Source of the DNA: Crossiella sp. CA-258035
GTDB taxonomy: Bacteria; Actinomycetota; Actinomycetes; Mycobacteriales; Pseudonocardiaceae
Length of the DNA stretch: 64,000 nucleotides
Assembly: GCF_030064675.1 (NCBI RefSeq)
Contig: NZ_CP116413.1
Span: forward strand, 8,523,501-8,587,500
Reading direction: 5' to 3'
Each line of letters opens with the position of its first letter. Position 1 is the first letter of the stretch. Below the pieces are notes generated by a model. It was not told the origin of the DNA. It saw only the letters and a list, made by a program, of their open reading frames with translations, and ran no database searches. Positions 15,861 to 24,239 of the stretch are shown one piece after another. The translations under genes and the position numbers were made by a program.

Positions 15861-16168
15861 TGACCGGCATCCACGGTGACCTGCCCGCGCTGCAGGCGCA
15901 CGCGAAGGCGGTCGAGGCCATCACCGCGCGGGTGGACAAGGCCGCGGGCGCGGCCGCGAACGGCTCGCGCAACACCGCAGCCTGGGGCGTGCTGCTCTAC
16001 CCGTACGGCGAGATCTTCGTCAACGGCCTCGGCAACCAGGTGTCCCAGATGATCTCCGCGCTGAGCGAGACCGGCGGGGTCTGCGGCAAGGGTGTCGAGG
16101 ACTGCCGGGCCAGCTACGAGCAGGTCGAAGCGGCCCTGACCCAGATGTTCAAGGGGATTCAGAAATGA
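15857..16168 (+). CDS. EspC-like type VII secretion target protein
   Basis: A 103-residue small helical protein. GTG 15857 overlaps the previous stop by GTGA; the adjacent ATG at 15860 is an equally possible start. The sequence has the EspC/DUF2580 shape: an N-terminal helix (HAKAVEAITARVDKAAGAA), a central AWGVLLYPYGEIF turn in place of the WxG, and a second helix ending SYEQVEAALTQMF. Such proteins are exported as helical hairpins by ESX systems. The ESX core ATPase (EccC) is not in this window. Confidence 0.65.
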   Translation: MMTGIHGDLPALQAHAKAVEAITARVDKAAGAAANGSRNTAAWGVLLYPYGEIFVNGLGNQVSQMISALSETGGVCGKGVEDCRASYEQVEAALTQMFKGIQK

Positions 16169-17172
16169 GCCAGCCCACGCCGAGCGTCCAGGCGCCCCGC
16201 CCCAAGGCGGACAGCAACCCGGAGACCAACGACCTGATCGAGAAGGAGAAGCCGGAGCACGGCTTCTTCCAGGGCAACGTCACGCTCAAGGGCGCGGGGA
16301 TCGCGGACAGCCTCAACGAGGCCATCGGCGACTTCGGCCGGATCGGCGAGCCCGACTTCAGCGTCACCGAGGCGGTCACCGACGGCGCGGTGCTCGCGCT
16401 GGACGTGCTCGGCATCGTGATGAACCCCTTCGGCGAGCTGGGCAAGGCCGCCGCGGGCTGGCTCATCGAGCACGTGGACTTCCTGCGCGAGGGCATCGAG
16501 GTGGTCACCGGCGACCCGGACGCGGTGAAGGCGCTCAAGGGCACCTGGACCAACATCGCCAACGAGCTCAACAGCGCGGCGGGCGACTACGAGCGCGAGC
16601 TGTCCTCGGTGCAGTCCTGGATGGCCAAGACCCCCTCCGGCCAGATCTACCACCAGACCGCCACCGCGTACGTGAAAGCGCTGCGCGCCTCCAGTGAGAA
16701 GGCGGCGTCCGCGGCGAAGGTGGTGGAGTACTCCGGCATCGCGGTCGCCTCGGTGCGCGGACTGATCTTCGACCTGATCGCCGAGCTGATCGGCAAGTGG
16801 ATCGGCAAGCTGATCGCCGCCGGGCTCACCGCGCTGTTCACCCTCGGCGCCTCCGCGGCCGCGTTCGTCACCAGCGCCATCGCCGACGCCTGCGCGCTGG
16901 CCCGCAAGATCTTCGGCAAGCTGCGCAAGCTCACCGAGGCGATCGAGCAGCTGGGCGTGTTCATCCGCAAGTTCTCCAACAGCGCGGCGGGCGCGGCCGC
17001 CTCCACCAAGGCCACCAGGGCCGCGGTGGACAGCGGCATCGGCGCGGTGAACAACCTCGGCAAGCGCGCCACCGACGCCCTGGGCACCGTGGGCAAGGTG
17101 GCTGGCAGCAAGGGCACGGTGGCGGCCAAGGAAGCGGTCAAGGAGGGGACGAACGCCGAGCACCCGAAGTAG
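16165..17172 (+). CDS. WXG100-like type VII secretion substrate
   Basis: A 335-residue protein starting at ATG 16165 with an ATGA overlap. After about 60 disordered residues a long helical WXG100-type hairpin is seen (VKALKGTWTNIANELNSAA as the turn region, then SVQSWMAKT). A hydrophobic glycine/alanine-rich stretch follows at about residues 190–260 (GLIFDLIAELIGKWIGKLI…LFTLGASAAAFV), then an Ala-rich basic tail. No C-terminal toxin domain with recognisable catalytic residues is present. It closes the cassette and probably pairs with the EspC-like protein. Confidence 0.6.
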   Translation: MSQPTPSVQAPRPKADSNPETNDLIEKEKPEHGFFQGNVTLKGAGIADSLNEAIGDFGRIGEPDFSVTEAVTDGAVLALDVLGIVMNPFGELGKAAAGWLIEHVDFLREGIEVVTGDPDAVKALKGTWTNIANELNSAAGDYERELSSVQSWMAKTPSGQIYHQTATAYVKALRASSEKAASAAKVVEYSGIAVASVRGLIFDLIAELIGKWIGKLIAAGLTALFTLGASAAAFVTSAIADACALARKIFGKLRKLTEAIEQLGVFIRKFSNSAAGAAASTKATRAAVDSGIGAVNNLGKRATDALGTVGKVAGSKGTVAAKEAVKEGTNAEHPK

Positions 17173-18036
17173 TCAGCGGGGCTGGATCTCGGTGATCTTC
17201 CACTTGCCGTCGACCTGCTGCATGTTCACCACGACCTGCAGCGCGGTGTCGCCGCGGTAGCCGTCGCTGGCGCGCTCGCTGTGCTGGTCGGCGAAGACCA
17301 GGACCATGGCCCGGTCGCCCTCCAGCACCCGGACCGCGGCGGAGCGGACGATGGTGCTGTACACCAGCTTCTGCTCCGGCCCGGTCTTGCGCAGGCCGGT
17401 CAGGATGGTGTCGTAGTCCTGGGTGGCCTTGCCCATCAGCACCGCCTTGGCCGCGTCCTCGTTCTTCTGCGGCTCGGCGAAGTTGTAGGACAGCACGGTC
17501 TGGATCGCGTTGGTGACCTGGCCGACGACCTCGCTGGTGCGCGCGTTGTCCACCAGCGCCTGGTTGCTGCCGCCGCTTTCCGCCTGGAGGTACTCGCCGC
17601 GGAACCAGAAGCCCAGCACGGTGAGCACGGCCGCGACCAGGACCAGCGCGGCGGGCAGCAGCCAGCCCGAGCGCCGGGGCTCGACGGAGTCGGCGTCGGC
17701 TTCGGGTTCCGGGTCGGGCTTGGCTTCGGAGTCGGGCTGGGGCTCAGGGGCGGGCTTGGGCTTGGCGGCTTTGGCGCTGGGGCGCGGTTTGACCACGGGT
17801 TCCGGGGTGGGCTCCGGCTCGGCGGGCGCCTCGGGCTCCAGCACGCCGCGCGCGGAGAGCTCCGCGGCGGCGGTGTCCTCGACGGGGGCGGGGGCGGGCG
17901 CTGCGGTGTCCTCGAACTCCTCGGGAGCGGCGGCGGGGTCCTCGAAGCGCTCGGTGGCCGGGCGGCCCCTGGTGCCCGCGACCTTGGGGTGGCGGGCCGG
18001 GGTGCCGGCAGGACGGTTGCGACGGATCGGTGGCAC
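17173..18036 (-). CDS. Mce-associated membrane protein (distal)
   Basis: A 287-residue protein. An N-terminal Glu/Pro/Ala-rich cytoplasmic segment of about 130 residues is followed by one membrane helix (LPAALVLVAAVLTVLGFWF). An NTF2-like extracytoplasmic domain follows, with the typical Mam ending (VVNMQQVDGKWKITEIQPR). Mam proteins accompany mce operons and are thought to stabilise the lipid transport complex. It is the last gene of the operon, 13 bases after the previous stop. Confidence 0.8.
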   Translation of the reverse strand: MPPIRRNRPAGTPARHPKVAGTRGRPATERFEDPAAAPEEFEDTAAPAPAPVEDTAAAELSARGVLEPEAPAEPEPTPEPVVKPRPSAKAAKPKPAPEPQPDSEAKPDPEPEADADSVEPRRSGWLLPAALVLVAAVLTVLGFWFRGEYLQAESGGSNQALVDNARTSEVVGQVTNAIQTVLSYNFAEPQKNEDAAKAVLMGKATQDYDTILTGLRKTGPEQKLVYSTIVRSAAVRVLEGDRAMVLVFADQHSERASDGYRGDTALQVVVNMQQVDGKWKITEIQPR

Positions 18037-18049
18037 TGCTCGGTCCTCC

Positions 18050-18598
18050 TCAGACGGCCGGGGCGGGGCGAACGGCGTCCAGCGCGGACAGCCGCCAGCC
18101 GTCGGGGGTCCTGGTCAGCTCGACGGCGACCCGGCCGGTGGAGACCTGGGGCTGCTCGTCGCCGGACTTGCCGGTGAGCTCCACGATGGCCAGCATCTTC
18201 GCCTTGCCCGCGCGCAGGTCCAGCTCGGTCAGCGCGCTCTCCCTGGCCTTGGCCGTGGTGACCAGCTTGCGGTCGTTGAGGTACTTCTTGGTGGCTTCCT
18301 TGTCCGCGGCCAGCGCCTCGCTGAGCGGACTGGTGGTGGCCGTCTTCAGCTGCTCGAAGATCTCGTCGTACTTGCGGTAGTCCTGGTGCAGCAGGTTGAC
18401 CACGTGCTGCTGGCCGACGAGCACCACCTCGTCCCGCTCCCTGGCGAACTCCAGGCCGTCGTCGGAGCCCGCAGCCGCCCACGACACCCCGTACCAGCCC
18501 GCGAACAGGGCCGCGAGCACGACCAGCACGGTGGCGCCCAGCACGAGCACACGGCGTGGATCGGCGCCGGGACGTGGATCAGTGGATCGGTCGGTCAT
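18050..18598 (-). CDS. Mce-associated membrane protein (proximal)
   Basis: A 182-residue protein with one membrane helix at about residues 17–40 (VLVLGATVLVVLAALFAGW). A small alpha+beta domain follows, ending in VAVELTRTPDGWRLSALDAV, the usual C-terminal pattern of Mam proteins. It starts 17 bases downstream of mceF. Two tandem mam genes after mceF is a standard arrangement. Confidence 0.8.
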   Translation of the reverse strand: MTDRSTDPRPGADPRRVLVLGATVLVVLAALFAGWYGVSWAAAGSDDGLEFARERDEVVLVGQQHVVNLLHQDYRKYDEIFEQLKTATTSPLSEALAADKEATKKYLNDRKLVTTAKARESALTELDLRAGKAKMLAIVELTGKSGDEQPQVSTGRVAVELTRTPDGWRLSALDAVRPAPAV

Positions 18599-18615
18599 AA
18601 CGCTCCAAAGCTCGC

Positions 18616-19872
18616 TCAGCCGGAGAGGCCGAGCATCTGGGCCAGACTGCGCGGCGCCTGGCTGCCTGGCAACTGCAACAGCGCGAGCAGGCCGGACGCG
18701 GCGCCCGGCTGGGGCTGCCTGGCCGGGCCGACCAGCTTGGTCGAGGGCGGCGGGGTCATCGGCCTGCCACCGTAGGGCGCGTTCTGCGCCCCGCGCACGT
18801 CGACCGGACTGCCGGGTCCCTCCGCGCAGTACGCCTGGGTGTTCAGCGCGATCGGCCCGGTCGCGTTGCCCGGCCTGCGCTTGGTCTTCTCGTAGCCCTT
18901 GGTGCAGGGCGGCGGGTCGAACAGGTTGATGGCCAGGCCGAAGTGCGCGGTGCCGTCGCCGGGGGCCACCGTGAACGCGCCGCCGACCACCAGCGGGTAG
19001 GTGACCATGGCCTGTTCCAGGCCGTCCTTGCGGGGCAGCGCGACATCGACCGTGGTGAGCAGGTTCGCGGTCAGCTCGGAGATGCCCTGCCCGGACTCCC
19101 GCAGCAGCCCGCTGATCTGGTCAGTGGCCTTCGGCGTGTTCTGGATCAGCCTGCGCAGGTCCGGATCGGAGGTCTTGAGCTGCTCGGCCAGCAGCCGCAG
19201 GTCCTTGCTGAAGGAGGTGATCGAGGAGGACTGCTGGTTCTGCGTGCCCAGCACGGTGCGCGCCTTGCGCAGCAGCTCCAGGGTCTGCGGCAGGTTCTTC
19301 ACCGCGTCCTTGGTGAACACCGAGGTGGTGTCCAGCAGCCGTTGCAGCTGCGGCCCGGTGCCGTCGAAGGCGGTGCCCAGCTCGTCCACCACGGTGCGCA
19401 GCGAGTCCAGCGGCACCGAGGTGGTCAGCCCGTCCAGGTTGGCCAGCAGCGTCTCCACCGGCGGCGGGGTGGCGGTGCGGTCCACGCCGATCACCGAGCC
19501 ACCGGCCAGGTACGGCCCGGTGTCGGTGTTGGGCCGCAGGTCCACGTACTGCTCGCCGACCGCGGACCGGTTGGTCACCACGGCCTTGGTGTCGGCCGGG
19601 ATCCGGTCGAAGCCCTCGTCGATGTCCAGCTCGACCTCGAGGCCGTTGTCGGTGAGCCGCAGCTGCCCGACCCGGCCGACCGTGACGCCGCGGTAGGTCA
19701 CCTCGGCGTTGGTGAAGATGCCGCCGGAGTCGGCCAGCTTCATGGTCACCACGTAGCCGCGCGGCCCGAACAGCCGGTCCATCCCGGCGTAGCGGGCCCC
19801 GGCGTAGCTCACCCCGACCAGCGCGATCAGCACGAACGCGATGATCTGGATGCGGATGCGGCTGGTCATCAT
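18616..19872 (-). CDS. mceF: MCE family protein MceF
   Basis: A 418-residue protein. A single N-terminal membrane helix (IQIIAFVLIALVGVSYAG) is followed by the MCE/MlaD domain (residues about 38–115, GGIFTNAEVTYRGVTVGRVG). A long helical needle region and a disordered Pro-rich tail come next. The sixth position and the absence of a lipobox identify it as MceF. Its ATG (19872) shares one base with the mceE stop. It would form part of the heterohexameric periplasmic tunnel. Confidence 0.85.
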   Translation of the reverse strand: MMTSRIRIQIIAFVLIALVGVSYAGARYAGMDRLFGPRGYVVTMKLADSGGIFTNAEVTYRGVTVGRVGQLRLTDNGLEVELDIDEGFDRIPADTKAVVTNRSAVGEQYVDLRPNTDTGPYLAGGSVIGVDRTATPPPVETLLANLDGLTTSVPLDSLRTVVDELGTAFDGTGPQLQRLLDTTSVFTKDAVKNLPQTLELLRKARTVLGTQNQQSSSITSFSKDLRLLAEQLKTSDPDLRRLIQNTPKATDQISGLLRESGQGISELTANLLTTVDVALPRKDGLEQAMVTYPLVVGGAFTVAPGDGTAHFGLAINLFDPPPCTKGYEKTKRRPGNATGPIALNTQAYCAEGPGSPVDVRGAQNAPYGGRPMTPPPSTKLVGPARQPQPGAASGLLALLQLPGSQAPRSLAQMLGLSG

Positions 19873-21053
19873 CAGCGATCACCGCCCAGCAGCGAGCCGA
19901 TCAGGCCGCCGAGTCCGCCCTGCTGCGCGCCGCCGCCCGGCCGGTTCGGCGTCGGCGGGGTGGGCAGCCCTGGCAGGCCGGGCAGCAGCGGCGGGGCCGC
20001 GCCGGGCTGCTGCGGCCCTGCGGACGGCGGGCCGAGCAGGCCCTGCCGGGAGCTGCCCAGATTGTCCAGGATGCGACTCAGGTCGAGGTCGATCTTGGCG
20101 TGCAGGTTGGTGAAGTCGCCCTTGATGCCGTCCACCGCGGAGTCCGGGAACGGGAAGGTGAGCAGCACCTCGAAGCCCTTGGGCAGGTTCTGACCTGCCT
20201 CGGCGAGCTTCTGCAGGGTGGGCGTGAGCGCCCTGAGGTCGTGGATCACGTCGTCCTTGCTGCGGTTGACCACGTCGGTGGCCACCCCGGAGAGCCGGTC
20301 CAGCGCCTGCAGCATGCCGACCAGCTGCTGCCGCTGCTCGGCGAGCACCTTCAGGCCGGGCTCCAGCCCGTCCAGCGCCTTCTTGATGTTGCCGATCTGG
20401 CCGACCAGGGTGGCGGAGAGCCGGTTCAGCCCGTCCAGCGCGCGGGCGATCTCACCCTTGTGCCCGTCCAGCGTGCTGACCAGCTTGTTCACGTTGCCCA
20501 GCAGCTCGCGCAGCTCCGGCTCCCGGCCGGAGAGGGCCTTGTTCAGCTCCTTGGTGATGGTCTGCAGCTGGGCCACCCCGCCGCCGTTGAGCAGCAGGGA
20601 CAGCGCGCCGAAGACCTCCTCGACCTCCGGGTTGCGGTTGGTCCGCTCCAGCGGGATCAGCGCGCCGTCGGCCAGGCTGCCCTGCGGGGACTTGGGCGCG
20701 GCCAGCTCGACGAACTTCTCCCCGAGCAGGCTGGACTGGCGGAGCTTGGCATCGGCGTTGGCCGGCAGCTTCACCTCGCCGTTGACCAGCACGGTGACCT
20801 CGGCGGTCCAGCCGTCCTGGGCCAGCGCCACGCTCTCCACCCGGCCGACCGGCACGTCGTTGACCTTCACCCCGGCCTGCGGGACCAGGTCGAGCACGTC
20901 CTTGAACCGCACCTTGACCCGGTACGGGTGGTCGCCGACATCGGCCCCGCCGGGCAGGGACACGTTGTACAGCCCGGTGAACTCGCCGATGCCGCACCCG
21001 GCGAGCAGGCTGGTGGTCAGCGCGAGCCCGGCCACGCGGAGCAGGTTCTTCAT
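19872..21053 (-). CDS. mceE: MCE family lipoprotein MceE
   Basis: A 393-residue lipoprotein. The N-terminal signal ends in a clear lipobox LLAGC (Cys at about residue 20), which marks the fifth mce gene (LprK-type). An MCE domain follows at about residues 40–120 (VKVRFKDVLDLVPQAGVKVNDVPVGRVE), then helical repeats. The C-terminus is Gly/Pro-rich (PPLLPGLPGLPTPPTPN). It overlaps mceD by ATGA. Confidence 0.88.
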   Translation of the reverse strand: MKNLLRVAGLALTTSLLAGCGIGEFTGLYNVSLPGGADVGDHPYRVKVRFKDVLDLVPQAGVKVNDVPVGRVESVALAQDGWTAEVTVLVNGEVKLPANADAKLRQSSLLGEKFVELAAPKSPQGSLADGALIPLERTNRNPEVEEVFGALSLLLNGGGVAQLQTITKELNKALSGREPELRELLGNVNKLVSTLDGHKGEIARALDGLNRLSATLVGQIGNIKKALDGLEPGLKVLAEQRQQLVGMLQALDRLSGVATDVVNRSKDDVIHDLRALTPTLQKLAEAGQNLPKGFEVLLTFPFPDSAVDGIKGDFTNLHAKIDLDLSRILDNLGSSRQGLLGPPSAGPQQPGAAPPLLPGLPGLPTPPTPNRPGGGAQQGGLGGLIGSLLGGDR

Positions 21054-22237
21054 CGCTGCCCCTTCCCCGGCGGAGTGCCCAGCAGCGGTGGCAGCTGCGG
21101 CAGCTTGCCCTGCTGGAGCGAGGTGATCACATCGGCCACGCTGGGCAGCTTCACCACGCCGTCGACCACGCCGGCCAGCTTGCCGCAGATGTCGGCGAGG
21201 GTCTGCGGCAGTTCCTTCGGCGTGGTCTGCCGGAGCAGCTCGCAGACCATCACGATCGGTGGCCTGGTCAGCTCGTTGATGTTCGCCCGGGTATCCAGGG
21301 TGCCACTGGCCGCGTTGTAGGTGTTCTGCAGGTTGCCCAGGGCCAGCGGGGCCACGTCGAGCACCTCGGCCAGCGCGGCCCGCTGGTCCACCAGCACCTT
21401 GGTGATGCTGGCCAGCTTGTCCACATTGGACTTCAGCTGCTCCCGGTTGTCCCTGATGAAGCCCTCCACGCTGACCAGTGCGGCGGCCAGCTCGCGCACC
21501 GCGGCGCCCAGGTCCTCGCGCTCACCGGCCAGGAACCGGTTCACGTCGGCCAGCTGGGTGTTGAACTCGCGCACCTGCTTGTCGTTGGCGGCCAGCATCG
21601 AGGTGAACCTGCGCAGGTTGTCCACCGTGCCGAACAGGTCCTCCCGCGCGCCGTTGAGCGTGCCGGCGGCGTCGCCCAGCTCGCGGATGGTGTCCCGCAG
21701 CTTCGCGCCGTTGCCCGCCAGGTTGTCCGCGCTGACGTCGAGCAGCTGGGACAGCGCGCCGTTCTTGTTGGCGCCCTTGGGTCCCAGCGCGGTGGTCAGC
21801 TTGTCCAGGCTGCCGTAGACCTCGTCCAGCTCCATCGGGGTGACCGTGCGCTCGCGCGGGATCACCGTGTTCTCGCCCAGCTTCGGGCCGCCGGTGTACA
21901 CCGGGGCGAGCTGCACGTACCGGTCGCTGACCACGCTCGGGTTGACCACCGCGGCGTTGGGCTGGGCAGGCAGTTCGACGTCGCGGTCCACCCGCATCTC
22001 GACCTTGACCTGGGTGCCCTGCGGCTCGACCTTGTCGATGGTGCCCACCCGCACGCCGAGCACCCGCACGTCGCCGCCCTCGTACACGCCGATTCCGGCG
22101 GAGAAGTACGCGGTGACCAGCCGTCCGGCCGGGCGGGCCAGCACCCACCACAGGGTCGCGGTGAGCAGCAGCACCACCACCGCGCCGAAGGCGATGATCC
22201 GGGCCGGGTCCGGCCTGGCCTTGAGCGGAGTGCTCAT
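21050..22237 (-). CDS. mceD: MCE family protein MceD
   Basis: 395 residues from ATG 22237, chosen because it gives an ATGA overlap with mceC. An N-terminal membrane helix (IIAFGAVVVLLLTATLWWVL) precedes the MCE domain (YFSAGIGVYEGGDVRVLGVR…). A long coiled helical region contains GDAAGTLNGAREDLFGTVDN. Fourth mce position; part of the lipid-conducting complex. Confidence 0.85.
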   Translation of the reverse strand: MSTPLKARPDPARIIAFGAVVVLLLTATLWWVLARPAGRLVTAYFSAGIGVYEGGDVRVLGVRVGTIDKVEPQGTQVKVEMRVDRDVELPAQPNAAVVNPSVVSDRYVQLAPVYTGGPKLGENTVIPRERTVTPMELDEVYGSLDKLTTALGPKGANKNGALSQLLDVSADNLAGNGAKLRDTIRELGDAAGTLNGAREDLFGTVDNLRRFTSMLAANDKQVREFNTQLADVNRFLAGEREDLGAAVRELAAALVSVEGFIRDNREQLKSNVDKLASITKVLVDQRAALAEVLDVAPLALGNLQNTYNAASGTLDTRANINELTRPPIVMVCELLRQTTPKELPQTLADICGKLAGVVDGVVKLPSVADVITSLQQGKLPQLPPLLGTPPGKGQR

Positions 22238-23217
22238 GGGCGGCACCCCTCCGGGTTGATCGGGCCGAGCGAGGGCGGCAGCAGCCCGCAGATGTAGGTG
22301 TCGAACCAGCGGCCGTTGCCCAGGGTGTTGGCGAACACCCGGACGAACGGGGCCAGCAGGTTGATGCTGCGGCCGAGGCTGTCCTGGTTGCGCTGCAACA
22401 TGGTGGTCACCCGCTCCAGCTGCTCCAGCGCGGGACGCAGCTGGTCCTTGTTGTCAGCCACCAGACCTTGCAGCTCGGTGGACAGCTTGCGGGTGCCGTC
22501 GAGCAGCGAGCTGATCGCGTCCTTGCGCTTGCGGATCTCGGCCAGCAGCTTGTTGCCGTCGCCGAGCAGCTTCTCGAACTCGGCGTTGCGGTCGGCCAGC
22601 GTCTTGCTGATCGAGTTGGTGTTGGCCAGCAGTTTCGCCAGCTGGTCGTCCCGGCTGGAGATGGTCTTGGACAGCGCGTTGAGCCCGTCCAGCGCGCCGC
22701 GCACCTCGTCCGGGGTGTCCCGGAAGGTGGTCGCGATGACCTGGAAGCTCTTGGCCAGCTGATCGGTGTCGATTTGGCCGACGGTGTTGGCCAGGCCGGT
22801 GAACGCCTCGGTCACGTCGTAGGGCGACATGGTGCGCTCGCGCGGGATCGCCTCGCTCGGCTTGAGCGGGGCGGCGCCCTGCGGGTCCAGCGCGAGGAAC
22901 TTCTGGCCCAGCAACGTCTTGATCTTGATGGCCGCGGTGCTGCGGTCGCCCACCCAGGCGTCGTCCACCCGGAAGGTGACCAGCACGTGGTCCTTCTCCA
23001 GCTCCACGTCGGCGACCTTGCCGACCTTGACCCCGGCCACCCGCACCTCGTCGTCCGGCTTGAGCCCGGCGGCCTCGCTGAACTGGGCCCGGTAGCTGGT
23101 GCCGCCGCCCACGATGGGCAGGTCCTCGAAGAAGAACGCGCTGAGCAGGCCGAGGCTCAGCACGGTCAGGCTGACCAGGCCGATGGTGATCGGGTTGCGC
23201 TCGCGGAAGGGCTTCAT
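22234..23217 (-). CDS. mceC: MCE family protein MceC
   Basis: 327 residues from ATG 23217 (MKPFRERNPITIGLVS), giving an ATGA overlap with mceB. A membrane helix lies at about residues 9–30 (ITIGLVSLTVLSLGLLSAFF). The MCE domain contains the conserved D-E-V-R-V-A-G-V-K-V-G-K-V motif. The helical region is followed by a short Cys-containing C-terminus (ICGLLPPSLGPINPEGCRP). Confidence 0.88.
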   Translation of the reverse strand: MKPFRERNPITIGLVSLTVLSLGLLSAFFFEDLPIVGGGTSYRAQFSEAAGLKPDDEVRVAGVKVGKVADVELEKDHVLVTFRVDDAWVGDRSTAAIKIKTLLGQKFLALDPQGAAPLKPSEAIPRERTMSPYDVTEAFTGLANTVGQIDTDQLAKSFQVIATTFRDTPDEVRGALDGLNALSKTISSRDDQLAKLLANTNSISKTLADRNAEFEKLLGDGNKLLAEIRKRKDAISSLLDGTRKLSTELQGLVADNKDQLRPALEQLERVTTMLQRNQDSLGRSINLLAPFVRVFANTLGNGRWFDTYICGLLPPSLGPINPEGCRP

Positions 23218-24239
23218 GCCTTGCACCTCGGCTGGGTGTTGGGCATGACCGGGATCTCCACCGGCTTGTTGATGATCGGCACGGTGACCTGGCCGCTGGC
23301 CTCGCACAGGAAGAAGTTGAACCAGGAGCCGTAGGTCGCGGTGCGGGTGATCGTCTCCAGCTTCTTCGGCATCCGCTGCAGGATGCCCTCCACGATGTCG
23401 TTGCCGTCGCCCAGGTTCTTGGCCAGCTTGCCCAGCTGGTCGATGTCCTTGCGCAGCGGTTCCCTGGCCCCGTCCAGCAGTCCGGCGGTGGCATTGGTCA
23501 GCGAGCCGAGCGCGGTGATCGCCTCGCCGATCGGCTGGCGGTCCTGGGACAGCCCGGAGACCAGCTGCTGGAGCTGGGTGACCAGGCCGCTGAGCTGCTG
23601 GTCGCGTTCGTTGACCGCGCCGAGCACCTGGTTGAGGTTGTCCACCACCTCGCCGATCACCTTGTCCTTGCCGGCGATGGTGGTGGTCAGCGAGGCGGTG
23701 TGCGCGAGCAGGCTGGTGATGGTGCCGCCTTCGCCCTGCAGCACCTGGACGATCTCGTAGGACAGCTTGTTCACGTCGTCGGGGTTGAGCGCCTTGAACA
23801 GCGGCTTGAACCCGTTGAACAGGGCGGTCAGGTCCAGCGCCGGCCGGGTGCGCTCCAGCGGGATGACCCCGCCGGGCGGCAGCGTGCCCGCGCCGCCGGA
23901 GCCCTGCTCCAGCGCGATGTAGCGCTGGCCGACCAGGTTGCGGTACTTGACCGTGGCGGTCACCGTGGCTGGCAGTTTCCGTTGCTGCTCAACGGAGAAC
24001 CGGACCTCGGCCAGCCGCCGGTCGGCGACCGTGACCTCCTTCACCTCGCCCACCTTGACCCCGGCGATGCGCACGTCGTCGCCGGGGTTGAGCGAGGTGA
24101 CGTCGGTGAACCTGGCCAGGTAGCCGGCGGAGTCGCGCAGGTCGGAGTTGGCGATGGTGATCGCCAGCAGCGTGGTGGCCAGCACGGTCACCACCACGAA
24201 CACGGTGAACTTGACCAGCGGCGCGGTGAGTCCCCTCAT
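23214..24239 (-). CDS. mceB: MCE family protein MceB
   Basis: 341 residues starting at ATG 24239 with an ATGA overlap to mceA. An N-terminal membrane helix (LVKFTVFVVVTVLATTLLAI) leads into the MCE domain, with the motif NPGDDVRIAGVKVGEVKEV at about residues 50–68. The C-terminus carries two Cys (FFLCEASGQ … QPRCKA), typical of MceB. Confidence 0.88.
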   Translation of the reverse strand: MRGLTAPLVKFTVFVVVTVLATTLLAITIANSDLRDSAGYLARFTDVTSLNPGDDVRIAGVKVGEVKEVTVADRRLAEVRFSVEQQRKLPATVTATVKYRNLVGQRYIALEQGSGGAGTLPPGGVIPLERTRPALDLTALFNGFKPLFKALNPDDVNKLSYEIVQVLQGEGGTITSLLAHTASLTTTIAGKDKVIGEVVDNLNQVLGAVNERDQQLSGLVTQLQQLVSGLSQDRQPIGEAITALGSLTNATAGLLDGAREPLRKDIDQLGKLAKNLGDGNDIVEGILQRMPKKLETITRTATYGSWFNFFLCEASGQVTVPIINKPVEIPVMPNTQPRCKA

